From Undibacterium parvum (GTDB lineage Bacteria > Pseudomonadota > Gammaproteobacteria > Burkholderiales > Burkholderiaceae_D): a DNA stretch of 64,000 nucleotides. Position 1 is the stretch's first letter. Each line of letters starts with the position of its first letter. Shown piece after piece: positions 8,058-16,839 of this stretch. The position numbers and the translations under genes were made by a program. The DNA is taken from assembly GCF_003955735.1 (NCBI RefSeq), contig NZ_CP034464.1:3472001-3536000 (forward strand). The letters run 5' to 3'. Below the pieces are notes generated by a model that did not search any database, was not told the DNA's origin, and saw only the letters and a program-made list of their open reading frames with translations.

Positions 8058-9149
8058 TTACGCTTTTCCTTTGATCTCTTTAAATAATTTGGAAATTTGT
8101 TCAATTCCATCAAACTGACTCGGAACGTTTTGAGGATCTGGCGATATTCCACTAAAGATTAATGCCTCGAATTTTTCAAATAGTTTGTCGTCATTGCTCT
8201 TTCTCGATTTGTCAGCGAACTCTGCGTAACCTTGTATGAATGCGCATATTCCATGTCTTAGCTTTAGTTGAAGTAACTGAGCTTTTACGGAGTAAAAATT
8301 GTGTAAAAAAATTCTAAAAAAATATAAAGCCACCAATTCAAAAACAGCGAAAGGGATCGCATTGGGTAGTGTCTCCAATGTCAAAATCCTAGATTTTTCA
8401 GTAAAAAATCCGTAGATAATTGGTGAAAATGGTAAAAGCAATAAAATCGATCCAAGTACAACCATCCAGAAGATTTGCGATGTTTTTTCTGCGTTTTTTT
8501 CAGTAATTAAATTTGAAAAGGCTTTGGATAGACCGACAAAATTGAGTTTCTCTACGGAATTTTTTAAATTAAGCTCTAAATCATTCGCTCGCTTTTCGGA
8601 TGCTTCTATATTGGTTTTCCAATCGGATATTTGTTTTGTAAATTCCGCGATTTTGGTTTTTTCTTCATTGAAAAAAATCGACTGCTGATTAAGTAGTTCT
8701 ATTGATTTTCGTTCAAGGATGTGGCTTGAAATATTAAATTTTAAATAATCTATTCGACATTTTGTTGAATCATCAAAAGCTAAATAGTTTTTTTCAAAGT
8801 AGTTTCTTAATCGTACGATGTAGTCAGAATGAGTGCCTTCAAGAAATGCTCTTTCTTGGAATAGAGCATAAAGATAAAAACCTAACCAAAAAAGCGAATC
8901 TTTATCTAAGTCATTTGAAGTTTTTACGCGTTGTATGGCTTGAGTAAAGGGAAGTCCGTGATTTGCCAGAAAATACGTGTCATTGATATTAGCTACGCTA
9001 ATATTGGTGTAGAACGCTTTGAGTCCATCGACTATTAGTTCAGCAAATATTTTTTGTTCGACGTCTTTTGTCGTAACTGAAAATGTTGTTATTGATTCAA
9101 AAGCATTTTCAACGTCTTTCCTTGTTAAACCCAATAGACCATCTTCCAT
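8058..9149 (-). CDS. AT-rich coiled-coil membrane protein, possibly DUF6161-like
   Basis: The 363-residue product has three visible parts. A soluble N-terminal region (1-150) contains LANHGLPFTQAIQRV and LFWLGFYLYALFQERAFLEG. A coiled coil rich in Lys and Glu follows (about 158-205). Two hydrophobic hairpin helices lie near 225-248 and 262-285. A soluble tail of about 75 residues ends the protein. The gene uses many AAA, TTT and ATT codons and is far more AT-rich than its neighbours, so recent transfer is likely. It resembles, from memory and with low certainty, proteins of the DUF6161 type. Its position beside a RAYT/REP patch and its membrane-plus-coil plan are compatible with a defence or stress role, but nothing in the sequence proves this. 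Confidence 0.7.
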   Translation of the reverse strand: MEDGLLGLTRKDVENAFESITTFSVTTKDVEQKIFAELIVDGLKAFYTNISVANINDTYFLANHGLPFTQAIQRVKTSNDLDKDSLFWLGFYLYALFQERAFLEGTHSDYIVRLRNYFEKNYLAFDDSTKCRIDYLKFNISSHILERKSIELLNQQSIFFNEEKTKIAEFTKQISDWKTNIEASEKRANDLELNLKNSVEKLNFVGLSKAFSNLITEKNAEKTSQIFWMVVLGSILLLLPFSPIIYGFFTEKSRILTLETLPNAIPFAVFELVALYFFRIFLHNFYSVKAQLLQLKLRHGICAFIQGYAEFADKSRKSNDDKLFEKFEALIFSGISPDPQNVPSQFDGIEQISKLFKEIKGKA

Positions 9150-9186
9150 TTTTAAATCCTAAGTAACACTACATTGATTCGTCAAT

Positions 9187-9221
9187 AATAAAAATAGCCT
9201 GAACTTCTCAGCCCAGGCTAT
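9187..9221 (-). terminator. Intrinsic terminator of glnS
   Basis: Read on the minus strand, ATAGCCTG, a 12-nt loop and CAGGCTAT are followed by TTTTTATT. The structure lies 28 bases past the glnS stop codon. Confidence 0.8.
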
Positions 9222-9248
9222 CGCTGTAATTCCAAGTTCAAACGGCGC

Positions 9249-10985
9249 TTACTTCCCCCAAGAATCCTTCAAAGTAGTAACCCGATTAAACACCGGCTTA
9301 CCAGCAACAGAATCAACGCGATCCGCGACAAAATACCCATGCCGTTCAAACTGGAAGCGCTCGTCTGGCAGTGCGGCTGACATGCCTGGTTCCAGATAGG
9401 CCTTCACTACTTCGAGGGCGTTTGGATTGAGTAGGGCCATGAAGTCTTTGCCGCCGGCATCTGGGTTGGCATCGGTGAACAGGCGGTCGTACAGGCGTAC
9501 TTCGGCTTCCAGTGCGGTCGCTACGCTGACCCAGTGGATATTGCCTTTGACTTTGTAATTGGCGCTGCCTTCGGTACCGGATTTGCTGTCGGCAAAATAA
9601 TTGCAATGCACCGCGATGATGTTGCCGTTTTCATCTTTGTCGCAGCCTGTGCACTCGACCACATAGCCGTAACGCAGGCGTACTTTGTTACCAGGGTAGA
9701 GGCGGAAGTAGCCTTTGCTTGGCTCTTCCATAAAGTCGTCCGCTTCTATCCAAAGCTCTTTGCTGATAGGGAACAGGCGCAAGCCGCGCTCTGGATGGTG
9801 CGGGTGCACTGGCGAGCTGCATTCTACAGTTTCGCCTTCAGGGAAATTATCGATGATCAGTTTTAGTGGGCGCAGCACGGCAGTGGCGCGCGGCGCTTTG
9901 GGGTCGAGGTCTTCGCGCAGGCAGCCTTCTAGCGTGCTGTAATCGATCCAGCCGTCGGAGCGGGTTACGCCTATGCGTTCGCAGAAAGCTTGGATAGATT
10001 CTGGCGTATAGCCACGGCGGCGTATCCCGACGATGGTAGGCATGCGTGGATCATCCCAGCCGCTGACGATGCCTTCTTCTACCAATTGGCGCAGTTTGCG
10101 TTTGCTGGTGACAACGTAGGTTAAGTTTAGACGGGCGAATTCGTATTGATGCGGCACTGGTTGCTGGAAGAAACCGCCTTCGGCAGCGCGCTCTATCACC
10201 CAGTCGTAAAACGGGCGGTGATCCTGAAACTCTAAGGTACAGATAGAGTGCGTGATGTTCTCTATCGCGTCTTCCAGTGGATGGGCGAAATCGTACATAG
10301 GGTAGATGCACCAGGCGTCACCCGTGCGGTGATGATGCGCATGGCGGATGCGGTAGATGGCCGGATCACGCAGGTTCATGTTGGGCGAAGTCATGTCTAT
10401 CTTGGCGCGAACGATGTGTTCGCCGCCTTGGAATTCGCCAGCCTTCATGCGGCGCAGCAGATCCAGCGATTCGCTGGCAGCGCGCTCGCGGAACGGTGAA
10501 TTGACGCCTGGCTTGGAAAAATCGCCACGGTTGGCGGCCATGTCTTCGGCGCTTTGGCTATCGACATAAGCGTGCTCAGCGGTGATTAAATATTCGGCAA
10601 TTGCGTAGAATTTATCAAAATAATCACTGGCAAAGTACAGGTGATTACCAGTTGCTCCTTCCCAATCAAAGCCCAGCCATTTGACGCTGTCCATGATGGT
10701 GTCGACGTATTCCTGATCTTCTTTTTCGGGATTGGTATCGTCAAAGCGCAAATGGCAGCGGCCGGCGTAATCGCGTGCCAGGCCAAAGTTCAGGCAGATC
10801 GATTTGGCGTGGCCAATATGTAAATAGCCATTTGGCTCAGGCGGGAAGCGCGTGATGACACTAGGCATGCCAGCGCGGGCGTAGGTTGCATCGGCGATGT
10901 CTTTGTCTATGATGGCGCGCAGGAAATTGGACACTGCGGGGGCGGCAGCCGCTGCTGCTTTTGGATCTTTATGGTCGTTGCTCAT
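9249..10985 (-). CDS. glnS: Glutamine-tRNA ligase
   Basis: The 578-residue enzyme charges tRNA-Gln with glutamine in the cytoplasm. The class I HIGH motif is in PPEPNGYLHIGHAKS (HIGH at about 56-59) and the KMSKS-like loop is VTSKRKL, followed by GWDDPRMPT, as in GlnRS. The C-terminal anticodon-binding beta barrels are present (ERGLRLFPISKELWIEADDF). The length is typical for beta- and gammaproteobacterial GlnRS (550-590). The ATG at 10985 was chosen. An open frame continues to 11066 but adds residues that do not fit the family. The N-terminal SNDHKDPKAAAAAAPA tail is an extension common in this group. No operon partner; a terminator follows. Confidence 0.97.
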   Translation of the reverse strand: MSNDHKDPKAAAAAAPAVSNFLRAIIDKDIADATYARAGMPSVITRFPPEPNGYLHIGHAKSICLNFGLARDYAGRCHLRFDDTNPEKEDQEYVDTIMDSVKWLGFDWEGATGNHLYFASDYFDKFYAIAEYLITAEHAYVDSQSAEDMAANRGDFSKPGVNSPFRERAASESLDLLRRMKAGEFQGGEHIVRAKIDMTSPNMNLRDPAIYRIRHAHHHRTGDAWCIYPMYDFAHPLEDAIENITHSICTLEFQDHRPFYDWVIERAAEGGFFQQPVPHQYEFARLNLTYVVTSKRKLRQLVEEGIVSGWDDPRMPTIVGIRRRGYTPESIQAFCERIGVTRSDGWIDYSTLEGCLREDLDPKAPRATAVLRPLKLIIDNFPEGETVECSSPVHPHHPERGLRLFPISKELWIEADDFMEEPSKGYFRLYPGNKVRLRYGYVVECTGCDKDENGNIIAVHCNYFADSKSGTEGSANYKVKGNIHWVSVATALEAEVRLYDRLFTDANPDAGGKDFMALLNPNALEVVKAYLEPGMSAALPDERFQFERHGYFVADRVDSVAGKPVFNRVTTLKDSWGK

Positions 10986-11333
10986 TGCTAAGGCATTCAA
11001 AAAGTAATGTGATGACAAGCATTTTACCGTAGCGCGGGGCGCTGGCGGTGTTGACGTGCAAGACAATTGAAATTTAAGAGGTTTTTTTGAGTTTTGTCAT
11101 AGTTGCTTATCGACATTTCAAAGATACTGGCGATCATGTTTTTTAGTTACGCGGCGTAATTTTTAGCACGGCAGGTATCGGTGTTTGATACTCGCGGACT
11201 AGCTCACACTAACTGTAAAAAAAGGTTTCTAATCGACTTTACGCGGCACAAATAAGATTTAATTGTGTATGCAATTTTTATCGTAATTTTCGCTTTTGCC
11301 GCGGATAATTAAAAATAAATCCAGGAGACAATC

Positions 11334-12404
11334 ATGGGTAAGCATTGCAAACGACAGACATTGATGGATGCCGCTGATCTGGGCCTATTGCACTACGGGC
11401 AAATCGATCCTCTGATCCATTTTTTAGAGGAGCGCGAAAAAAAATCTAAGCGTACGCGTTTTAATGGCACGACCGTGCTGATGTATTCGGGCGGCATGCT
11501 GGCCATTAGCGCCTGCAGCTTGTTCAGCACGCTGGCAGTAGAAAAATGGGGCATGCCAGTGCTATTGGATATGAGCCTGATTTACCTGTTATTTGCCATC
11601 GCCATGGCAACCTGGATGGGACAACGAGGACAGGCGACTGCTGCCGGTATTTTTGCCACGCTGGCGATAGCCCTAGTGCCGCTGGCAGTGTTTGCCTTGC
11701 AGCACGTCTTGGGTTTTTGGGCGGACGCAGTCAATGCCGAACATTATCGTGATTTCCATCGCTGGATAGACTGGCGCTGGTTGATTATGGAGTTAGCCAC
11801 TTTGCTGGTCGGTGCGCTGATGCTGTGGCGCTTTCGCTATAGTTTTTTGGTCATGCCGATTGCATTCACCTTGTTTTACATGGGCATGGATATCGTGCCA
11901 GCGATTTTGGCGCAAGCCGATGCCAGTTTGTTGAGCGACGCTGGCTGGCTGCTGCGTAAAAAAATCAGTCTGGTGTTTGGCGGGGCGATGCTGTTGACGG
12001 CGCTGGTGGTTGATCTGCGCACACGCTCAGAAAAAGATTACGCATTCTGGTTATACCTATTCGGCCTCATGACGTTTTGGGGCGCCTTGAGTTCACTAGG
12101 AAATGGCGCGCTCAGCGGCAAGCTGTTTTATCTGGCGGTGAATCTCTTGCTGATACTGATCGCAGCCATGTTGTCACGGCGTGTGTTTGCGGTGTTTGGC
12201 GGCCTCGGGGTGGCGATGGTGCTGGGAGAATTATCCTGGAGTGTGTTTAAAGATAGTTTTGCCTTCGTCGCGGTGCTGACTTTAATAGGCTTTGGTTTGA
12301 TAGGCCTGGGTATGTTGTGGAGTCAGCACGAACACAAAATCAGCAGTCGTCTGCGTCTGTGGCTGCCCAATAGCGTGCAAGATAGCTTGGTATGGCGGGC
12401 TTAA
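11334..12404 (+). CDS. Polytopic membrane protein, DUF2157-like
   Basis: The 356-residue protein has a soluble N-terminus of about 45 residues (ADLGLLHYGQIDPLIHFLEE) followed by about ten hydrophobic helices. The arrangement resembles DUF2157 membrane proteins, whose role is unknown. The start is well supported by CCAGGAGACAATC before the ATG. It stands alone after glnS, which is divergent. The 349 bases upstream (10986-11333) contain the promoters of both genes but no recognisable operator. Confidence 0.7.
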   Translation: MGKHCKRQTLMDAADLGLLHYGQIDPLIHFLEEREKKSKRTRFNGTTVLMYSGGMLAISACSLFSTLAVEKWGMPVLLDMSLIYLLFAIAMATWMGQRGQATAAGIFATLAIALVPLAVFALQHVLGFWADAVNAEHYRDFHRWIDWRWLIMELATLLVGALMLWRFRYSFLVMPIAFTLFYMGMDIVPAILAQADASLLSDAGWLLRKKISLVFGGAMLLTALVVDLRTRSEKDYAFWLYLFGLMTFWGALSSLGNGALSGKLFYLAVNLLLILIAAMLSRRVFAVFGGLGVAMVLGELSWSVFKDSFAFVAVLTLIGFGLIGLGMLWSQHEHKISSRLRLWLPNSVQDSLVWRA

Positions 12405-12447
12405 TGCAGTTTTTTTGCTTAAATCCAATTCTGTAAGAAAATTAGCG

Positions 12448-12482
12448 CTCCTTAGACTAAGTAACATACCTAGTCTAAGGAG
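12448..12482 (+). promoter_or_regulatory. Hairpin that sequesters a Shine-Dalgarno site
   Basis: CTCCTTAGACTA (12448-12459) and TAGTCTAAGGAG (12471-12482) form a perfect 12-bp stem with an 11-nt loop. The right arm contains AAGGAG, the ribosome-binding site of the DUF1223 gene whose ATG is at 12488. Folding would hide the site, so translation may be controlled by a factor or temperature that opens the stem. No T-run follows, so it is not a normal terminator. Confidence 0.65.
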
Positions 12483-12487
12483 TTGTG

Positions 12488-13261
12488 ATGAAACCGAGAT
12501 TCTCTACCGCGCTACTCGCCGCAATTTCAATGGCAACTGCACCCGTGCTGGCGCAAGAATGTAGTAAAACCAGCCCAGCGCACACCGTCGCCTTATTCGA
12601 GTTGTACACCTCCGAGGGTTGTGACAGCTGTCCGGCCGCGGATAAATTTGTCAGTACTCTGTATAAATCCGGAAAATTTAGTCCTGATCAGGTCTTAGCC
12701 CTGGCTCTGCATGTGGATTATTGGGATTACATAGGCTGGAAAGATGTCTATGCCAAAGCCCAGTTTAGCCAACGTCAAAGAGCTCTGGCCGAGTTAGCTG
12801 GCTCGCGTAATGTCTACACCCCCGAAGTATTTATAGGTGCCAAAGAATTGCGTAATTGGCGCGACGGTGTGCCAGATGCGGTGAAGCGCATCAATAGCCA
12901 GCCTGCGCAGGCCCATATAACTATCCGTATCGATAAGCTCAGCGAACATACTCTGAGCTTGCGCCTGCAAGGAAAAAGCGCGCAATCAGGCAAGCTGCAC
13001 TTTGCCCTGGTCGAACATTCTTTGCTGAATAAAATTACCGCAGGCGAAAATCGTGGCGCGACTTTGCTGCACGATTACGTGGTGCGTGAGTGGGGCGAAG
13101 CGATCGCGCTGACGCCTCTCAACAGCGATAGCTTCGCTCGTCAGATCCCCTTGCCGGGTAATGCTGTGCGCAAAAATCTGGCATTGGCGGCCTTTATACA
13201 AAGCGATAAAGGCACAATTTTGCAGGCGCTCAGCCTGCCCTTGTGCGCCTCTTTGCTATAA
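12488..13261 (+). CDS. Secreted DUF1223 thioredoxin-fold protein
   Basis: This 257-residue protein has a cleavable signal peptide (about residues 1-22, ending VLAQ). A thioredoxin-like domain follows with ELYTSEGCDSCPAADKF, the CxxC pair conserved in DUF1223. Later motifs HVDYWDYIGWKD and YTPEVFIGAKE are also diagnostic of the family. The predicted location is periplasmic and a redox role is likely, but no substrate is known. The start is the ATG 5 bases past AAGGAG; a GTG lies one codon upstream. The Shine-Dalgarno is inside a 12-bp hairpin. It may be followed by the DUF2214 gene as a loose pair, but 195 bases separate them. Confidence 0.85.
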   Translation: MKPRFSTALLAAISMATAPVLAQECSKTSPAHTVALFELYTSEGCDSCPAADKFVSTLYKSGKFSPDQVLALALHVDYWDYIGWKDVYAKAQFSQRQRALAELAGSRNVYTPEVFIGAKELRNWRDGVPDAVKRINSQPAQAHITIRIDKLSEHTLSLRLQGKSAQSGKLHFALVEHSLLNKITAGENRGATLLHDYVVREWGEAIALTPLNSDSFARQIPLPGNAVRKNLALAAFIQSDKGTILQALSLPLCASLL

Positions 13262-13300
13262 GAAATTTTGAATCGCTAATTGTCGCACCGAAAAAACGAC

Positions 13301-13344
13301 GCTTGGCGCCGCAATGTTGGCGCTTAGGCGCATCTTGATTGCGC
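13301..13344 (+). repeat. Degenerate family A palindrome
   Basis: GCTTGGCGCC and the better preserved right arm CTTAGGCGCATCTTGATTGCGC resemble the family A ends, but the left arm lacks ATCCATG. It is probably a decayed or partial copy. Confidence 0.4.
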
Positions 13345-13376
13345 TTAGACTCAGCTAATTCCATACTTGCCAGTGT

Positions 13377-13430
13377 TTAGGATTTACGCAAAACCGCCCC
13401 AGCGTTGGTGCAATTTTGCGTAAGTCCTAA
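13377..13430 (+). repeat. 17-bp inverted repeat with shared CGCCCCAGCGTT core
   Basis: TTAGGATTTACGCAAAA (13377-13393) and TTTTGCGTAAGTCCTAA (13414-13430) form a stem with one T/G position. The loop begins CCGCCCCAGCGTTGG. The stretch CGCAAAAYCGCCCCAGCGTT occurs again at 45147-45166, so this may be the end of a mobile element or a small non-autonomous repeat. Confidence 0.6.
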
Positions 13431-13456
13431 TTGTTCAATAATAAATAGGAGTGGCT

Positions 13457-13903
13457 ATGCATATTTTTATCGCTTTTTTGCATCACCTGGCAGCCTTTGG
13501 TCTAGTGAGCGCCTTAGTCGCTGAATTGGCCTTGCTGCAATTGAGCTTTAGTCAGGAGGTCGCAAAAAAAATCCGCGCTTTCGATGCGCTCTATGGAGCT
13601 TGTGCTGGTTTGATAGTCTTGATGGGCGCTTTGCGTGTGATGTATTTTGAGAAGGCGCCAGACTACTATTTGCATAGCGCGCCTTTTCTTTTGAAAATGG
13701 GCCTATTTGCCTTGGTCGGTCTGATCTCACTCTACCCGACGATTGTTTTTCTAAAATGGGGCGCTAGTCTAAAGGCTGGCGCTTTGCCTCCATTGAGTGC
13801 TGGACAGAGGCAAAACCTGTTGCGTATTTTGGCGCTGGAATTGTTTGGGGTGTTGGGCATCATCTTGGCCGCAGTCTTGATGGCCAAGGGTGTGCAAATT
13901 TAA
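13457..13903 (+). CDS. DUF2214 family inner-membrane protein
   Basis: This 148-residue protein has four hydrophobic segments (about 5-25, 45-65, 77-97 and 120-143). Motifs LHHLAAFGLVSALVAEL, YGACAGLIVLMGALRV and PFLLKMGLFALVGLISLYPT match the DUF2214 pattern. The function is unknown. AGGAG lies 5 bases before the chosen ATG; an earlier GTG overlaps this ribosome-binding site and is unlikely to be used. Its last 4 bases overlap the 3' end of the convergent GNAT gene. Confidence 0.8.
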   Translation: MHIFIAFLHHLAAFGLVSALVAELALLQLSFSQEVAKKIRAFDALYGACAGLIVLMGALRVMYFEKAPDYYLHSAPFLLKMGLFALVGLISLYPTIVFLKWGASLKAGALPPLSAGQRQNLLRILALELFGVLGIILAAVLMAKGVQI

Positions 13904-14388
13904 GCCGGCTGAGTGTCGGAAGTTCTGAGCATCTCTATGTGCGGAATCTCATCTTCGAGAAACATGGCGGAGGCTGTGACGAAGCCAAACGACTGATAAA
14001 ATTTTTCCAGATATTGTTGCGCGCCTATGCGCACTGGCTGGTCGGGATAGCTTAGCGCGAGTTGCTCCAAGGCTTTGCTTAGCAATTGCTTACCTATGCC
14101 GGTGCCGCGCAGCGCCGGGCTGCTAATCACGCGACCCAGTGAGGCTTCGGCAAATTTAATCCCCGGTGGCACCAGACGTAAATAGGCTGCGACTTCTTGT
14201 GCCGGCGTCCACGCCACCAAATGCTGGCAGAGCGGATCGACCCCATCCATATCCAGATACACGCAGTTTTGCTCGACCACAAAGACTTCGGATCTGGCTT
14301 TGAGTATGGCGTACAGCTGAGTGGTACTCAGTTCAGAAAAGCGCAGGCATTGCCAGGTGATATTCGCGTGCATAATCAAGCTGTCCAT
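13900..14388 (-). CDS. elaA: ElaA-type GNAT N-acetyltransferase
   Basis: The 162-residue protein follows the ElaA pattern closely: FSELSTTQLYAILKARSEVF, VVEQNCVYLDMDG, LGRVISSPALRGTGIGKQLL and AQQYLEKFYQSFGF. The RGTGIGKQL stretch is the acetyl-CoA pyrophosphate loop. It should acetylate an amine using acetyl-CoA in the cytoplasm; the natural substrate of ElaA is not established. Met6 (14373) is an alternative start, since neither candidate has a strong ribosome-binding site. The 3' end overlaps the stop of the convergent DUF2214 gene by 4 bases. Confidence 0.88.
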   Translation of the reverse strand: MDSLIMHANITWQCLRFSELSTTQLYAILKARSEVFVVEQNCVYLDMDGVDPLCQHLVAWTPAQEVAAYLRLVPPGIKFAEASLGRVISSPALRGTGIGKQLLSKALEQLALSYPDQPVRIGAQQYLEKFYQSFGFVTASAMFLEDEIPHIEMLRTSDTQPA

Positions 14389-14448
14389 AATGGTATAAAT
14401 TAAAAAGAGCCGTCATCATAGCGGCTTTCCGGTTTTTGGATGGCTAGG

Positions 14449-15273
14449 CTACATTTGCTTAAACAAATGTGCATACACCCGGCTGACGGGTAGTTTGTCG
14501 GCACTGCCGCGTAATTTCAGTGTCAGTTTGCCGGCTTCATCGCGCATTGCGCTAAGTATGTAATTGCTGTTGACGATGCTGCCGCGATGGATTTGCCAGA
14601 AAATACTGCTATCAAGCTGAGGCAATAATTCTCTGAGACTCATGCGTATCAGTGAAGAATGCTCGGCAGTGACGACGTTAATGTATTTGTCGGTGGCTTC
14701 AAAATACAGGACATCGGCGATCGGAATCATGCGTATCTGGTTGCCAATCGCAGCGCGTATCAGGGTCAGTCGCTCGCCGTTGGCTGGCGCTGGACTACCG
14801 GCACTTGCGTTGGCGCTAGCCGCCGCCGGTAGCAAATGCCTCAGTTGCGCGAGCATACTTTCTAACTCATTCGGGCGCTCCTGCTGATCCCCCAGTTTTG
14901 CCTGTAAGCGTTTGATGCTCTTACCTAAACGTTCGGCATTGATGGGTTTGAGTACATAATCCGCGGCCGCATGTTCAAAGGCTTGCAGGGCAAATTCGTC
15001 GTAAGCGGTGACGTAGACGATCAAGGGGAAGGGGCGATTTTCCAGCCATTCTTCGGCCAGTTCTTGCGCCACTTCTAAACCGGTTTTTCCCGGCATTTTG
15101 ATGTCTAAAAACAGCACGTCGGGTTGTAGCGCCAGGGTTTCTTGCAAGGCGGCTACGCCATTTTCTACCGAAGCACAAATATCGAGTTCCGGCCACAGCT
15201 TAGTCAGCATATTGGCTAGGGTAAGTGCCAGTATCGGTTCGTCTTCGGCGATCAGTGCGCGTATTTTAGTCAT
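14449..15273 (-). CDS. LytTR-family response regulator
   Basis: The 274-residue protein has a receiver domain (1-125) with the acidic pair EDEP, phospho-acceptor Asp in DVLFLDIKMPGKTG (about residue 57) and Lys in YVLKPINAERL. A Pro/Ala-rich linker follows (about 150-170). A LytTR DNA-binding domain covers about 172-274, containing DVLYFEATDKYINVVT and FWQIHRGSIVNSNYI. It should be phosphorylated by the LytS-type kinase encoded 28 bases upstream and control target promoters. The pair resembles AlgZ/AlgR- or YehU/YehT-like systems. No regulated gene is obvious beside it. Confidence 0.93.
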   Translation of the reverse strand: MTKIRALIAEDEPILALTLANMLTKLWPELDICASVENGVAALQETLALQPDVLFLDIKMPGKTGLEVAQELAEEWLENRPFPLIVYVTAYDEFALQAFEHAAADYVLKPINAERLGKSIKRLQAKLGDQQERPNELESMLAQLRHLLPAAASANASAGSPAPANGERLTLIRAAIGNQIRMIPIADVLYFEATDKYINVVTAEHSSLIRMSLRELLPQLDSSIFWQIHRGSIVNSNYILSAMRDEAGKLTLKLRGSADKLPVSRVYAHLFKQM

Positions 15274-15301
15274 GGTATAAGCCTGGATTGAGAGTCAAGG
15301 G

Positions 15302-16414
15302 TCAGGATGAGTAAGGAATATTCAGTAGGGCAAGCGTACCCTGGGGTTGATTGCGGCTCAAAGTGAGCGTCGCTCCCGTGCCGTACAATGCCAGCAAGCG
15401 ATCACGCACATTGGCATTGCCTACGTGCTCATGCTGTACATCGTGCTGTGTTTGCGGATGCGGCGGGCGGCTGTCATCGTAATCGTCGGGCAGACCCAAG
15501 CCGGTATCGGCAACTTGCAATTGCAGTATGCCATCTCGCATGGCGGCGCTGACATGGATGTGGCCGCCTTCCATCTTTGGTTCTACCCCGTGTTTGATGG
15601 CGTTTTCTACCAGCGGTTGCAGCAGCATGGGGGCGACCTCGCTCGCTTCTAGTTCAGCAGGTAAATCGAGTTGATAAGTCAGACGCTTGCCCATACGGAT
15701 AGCGAGTAATTCCAGATACGCATGCATCAACGCGAACTCTTGTTTGAGCGTGGTTTTTTCCGCGCGCGACGAGCTTAGGCTGGCACGTAAATAGTGGATT
15801 AACTGCTCCAGCATGTATTGGGCGCGCTCGGTGTCCAGCGCAATCAAACCCTGTAAATTGGCTAGCGTATTAAATAGCATGTGCGGCTCTATCTGTGCCT
15901 GCAACAGCTGTAGTTTGGCTTGCATGGCTTGTTTTTGTATGTCGGCCAACTGCGCTTTCTCTTGCTCGGCTTTGAGCTTACGTTCAGACAGTGCAGTCTG
16001 GCTCAGGAATAAAATTCCAAAAAACAAACTGATGATGATGGACATGATAACTAACTTATGTTCGCCACCGGCCAGGTGTCGAAAGAGTTTTTCCAAGGGA
16101 AAGCCGTAAATCAGCATCCCCAAGCTGTAGCCAAAATAAAAGCCCAGAGGGGCGGCGATACAGCAGACCATCAAAAAACCCAGACGATTAGGTTTGGCAT
16201 CTTTCCAGATCAAACGGCGCATGCCATTGATCAGCGCGCCTATGCTGACACCTATCAACATCGAGAACACCCAATTGGTTTGCAGGCCCTCGCCATTGCT
16301 AAGACCGTAGGTGACAAACAAGGCGATCGCGCTATTGAAAAGGACACTGTAAAACATCTGCTTAGGTGCACTGATTTTTTGTGCTGAGGCAAATGGCAGC
16401 AAGGAAGTCGTCAT
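15302..16414 (-). CDS. LytS/YehU-type sensor histidine kinase
   Basis: The 370-residue protein has four transmembrane helices (about residues 15-140) and a short cytoplasmic coiled coil. The HisKA_7-like kinase motif LLQAQIEPHMLFNTLANLQG carries the phospho-accepting His. The ATPase domain shows LLQPLVENAIKHG (N box) and ADTGLGLPDD (G1). An insert rich in His, Asp and Gln (about 328-345) separates G1 from the G2-like region. It should phosphorylate the adjacent LytTR regulator. The first ATG with family-like residues after it is at 16414. An upstream in-frame start at 16471 adds a non-conserved stretch. Confidence 0.9.
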   Translation of the reverse strand: MTTSLLPFASAQKISAPKQMFYSVLFNSAIALFVTYGLSNGEGLQTNWVFSMLIGVSIGALINGMRRLIWKDAKPNRLGFLMVCCIAAPLGFYFGYSLGMLIYGFPLEKLFRHLAGGEHKLVIMSIIISLFFGILFLSQTALSERKLKAEQEKAQLADIQKQAMQAKLQLLQAQIEPHMLFNTLANLQGLIALDTERAQYMLEQLIHYLRASLSSSRAEKTTLKQEFALMHAYLELLAIRMGKRLTYQLDLPAELEASEVAPMLLQPLVENAIKHGVEPKMEGGHIHVSAAMRDGILQLQVADTGLGLPDDYDDSRPPHPQTQHDVQHEHVGNANVRDRLLALYGTGATLTLSRNQPQGTLALLNIPYSS

Positions 16415-16839
16415 GGGGTAATCAGTTTTCTGTTTGTGAATGATCTGACGCCAAACTGTGGCAAGGTGCATTCTTTGATGGCTGGCACGATGTTAGGCAT
16501 CATAAGGGGTTTTTATGTATTCCGGTATAGCTTGGTTTTTCATTTACTGCTAAATGCGGGCAATTTAAGCGATAGCCACAGCATGCGCCAGGTGACGCCT
16601 GAATCAAACAGGCAAGCGATAAAACGGCAATTCGCCGCCTTGAGTAAGTAAAAAAGTGGCGCGAAGTGGTCTCTGCCGTAGTTTATTTAAATGTCGCGGC
16701 GAAGCCAATTTAAAGCTGGCTAAGCTGGTATATTTCCTCAAAATATTTTTTGAGACCAACTCCGTAATTTGTTCACATTCGCGCTTAGGTGTTGGGCGCT
16801 GTTGCTGAGCATAGTTGCTGAGAATAATGAGAGAACCTG
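16415..16839. other. Intergenic region between kinase and M2 peptidase genes
   Basis: The 425 bases separate two divergent genes. I see no repeat of either family, no strong hairpin and no convincing small gene. Short open frames here lack ribosome-binding sites and domain signals. The peptidase start at 16840 has only a weak upstream GAGAG. Confidence 0.5.

Noticed and set aside
16436..16651. Open frame of 71 residues upstream of the M2 peptidase gene
   Set aside because: No motif and no ribosome-binding site.
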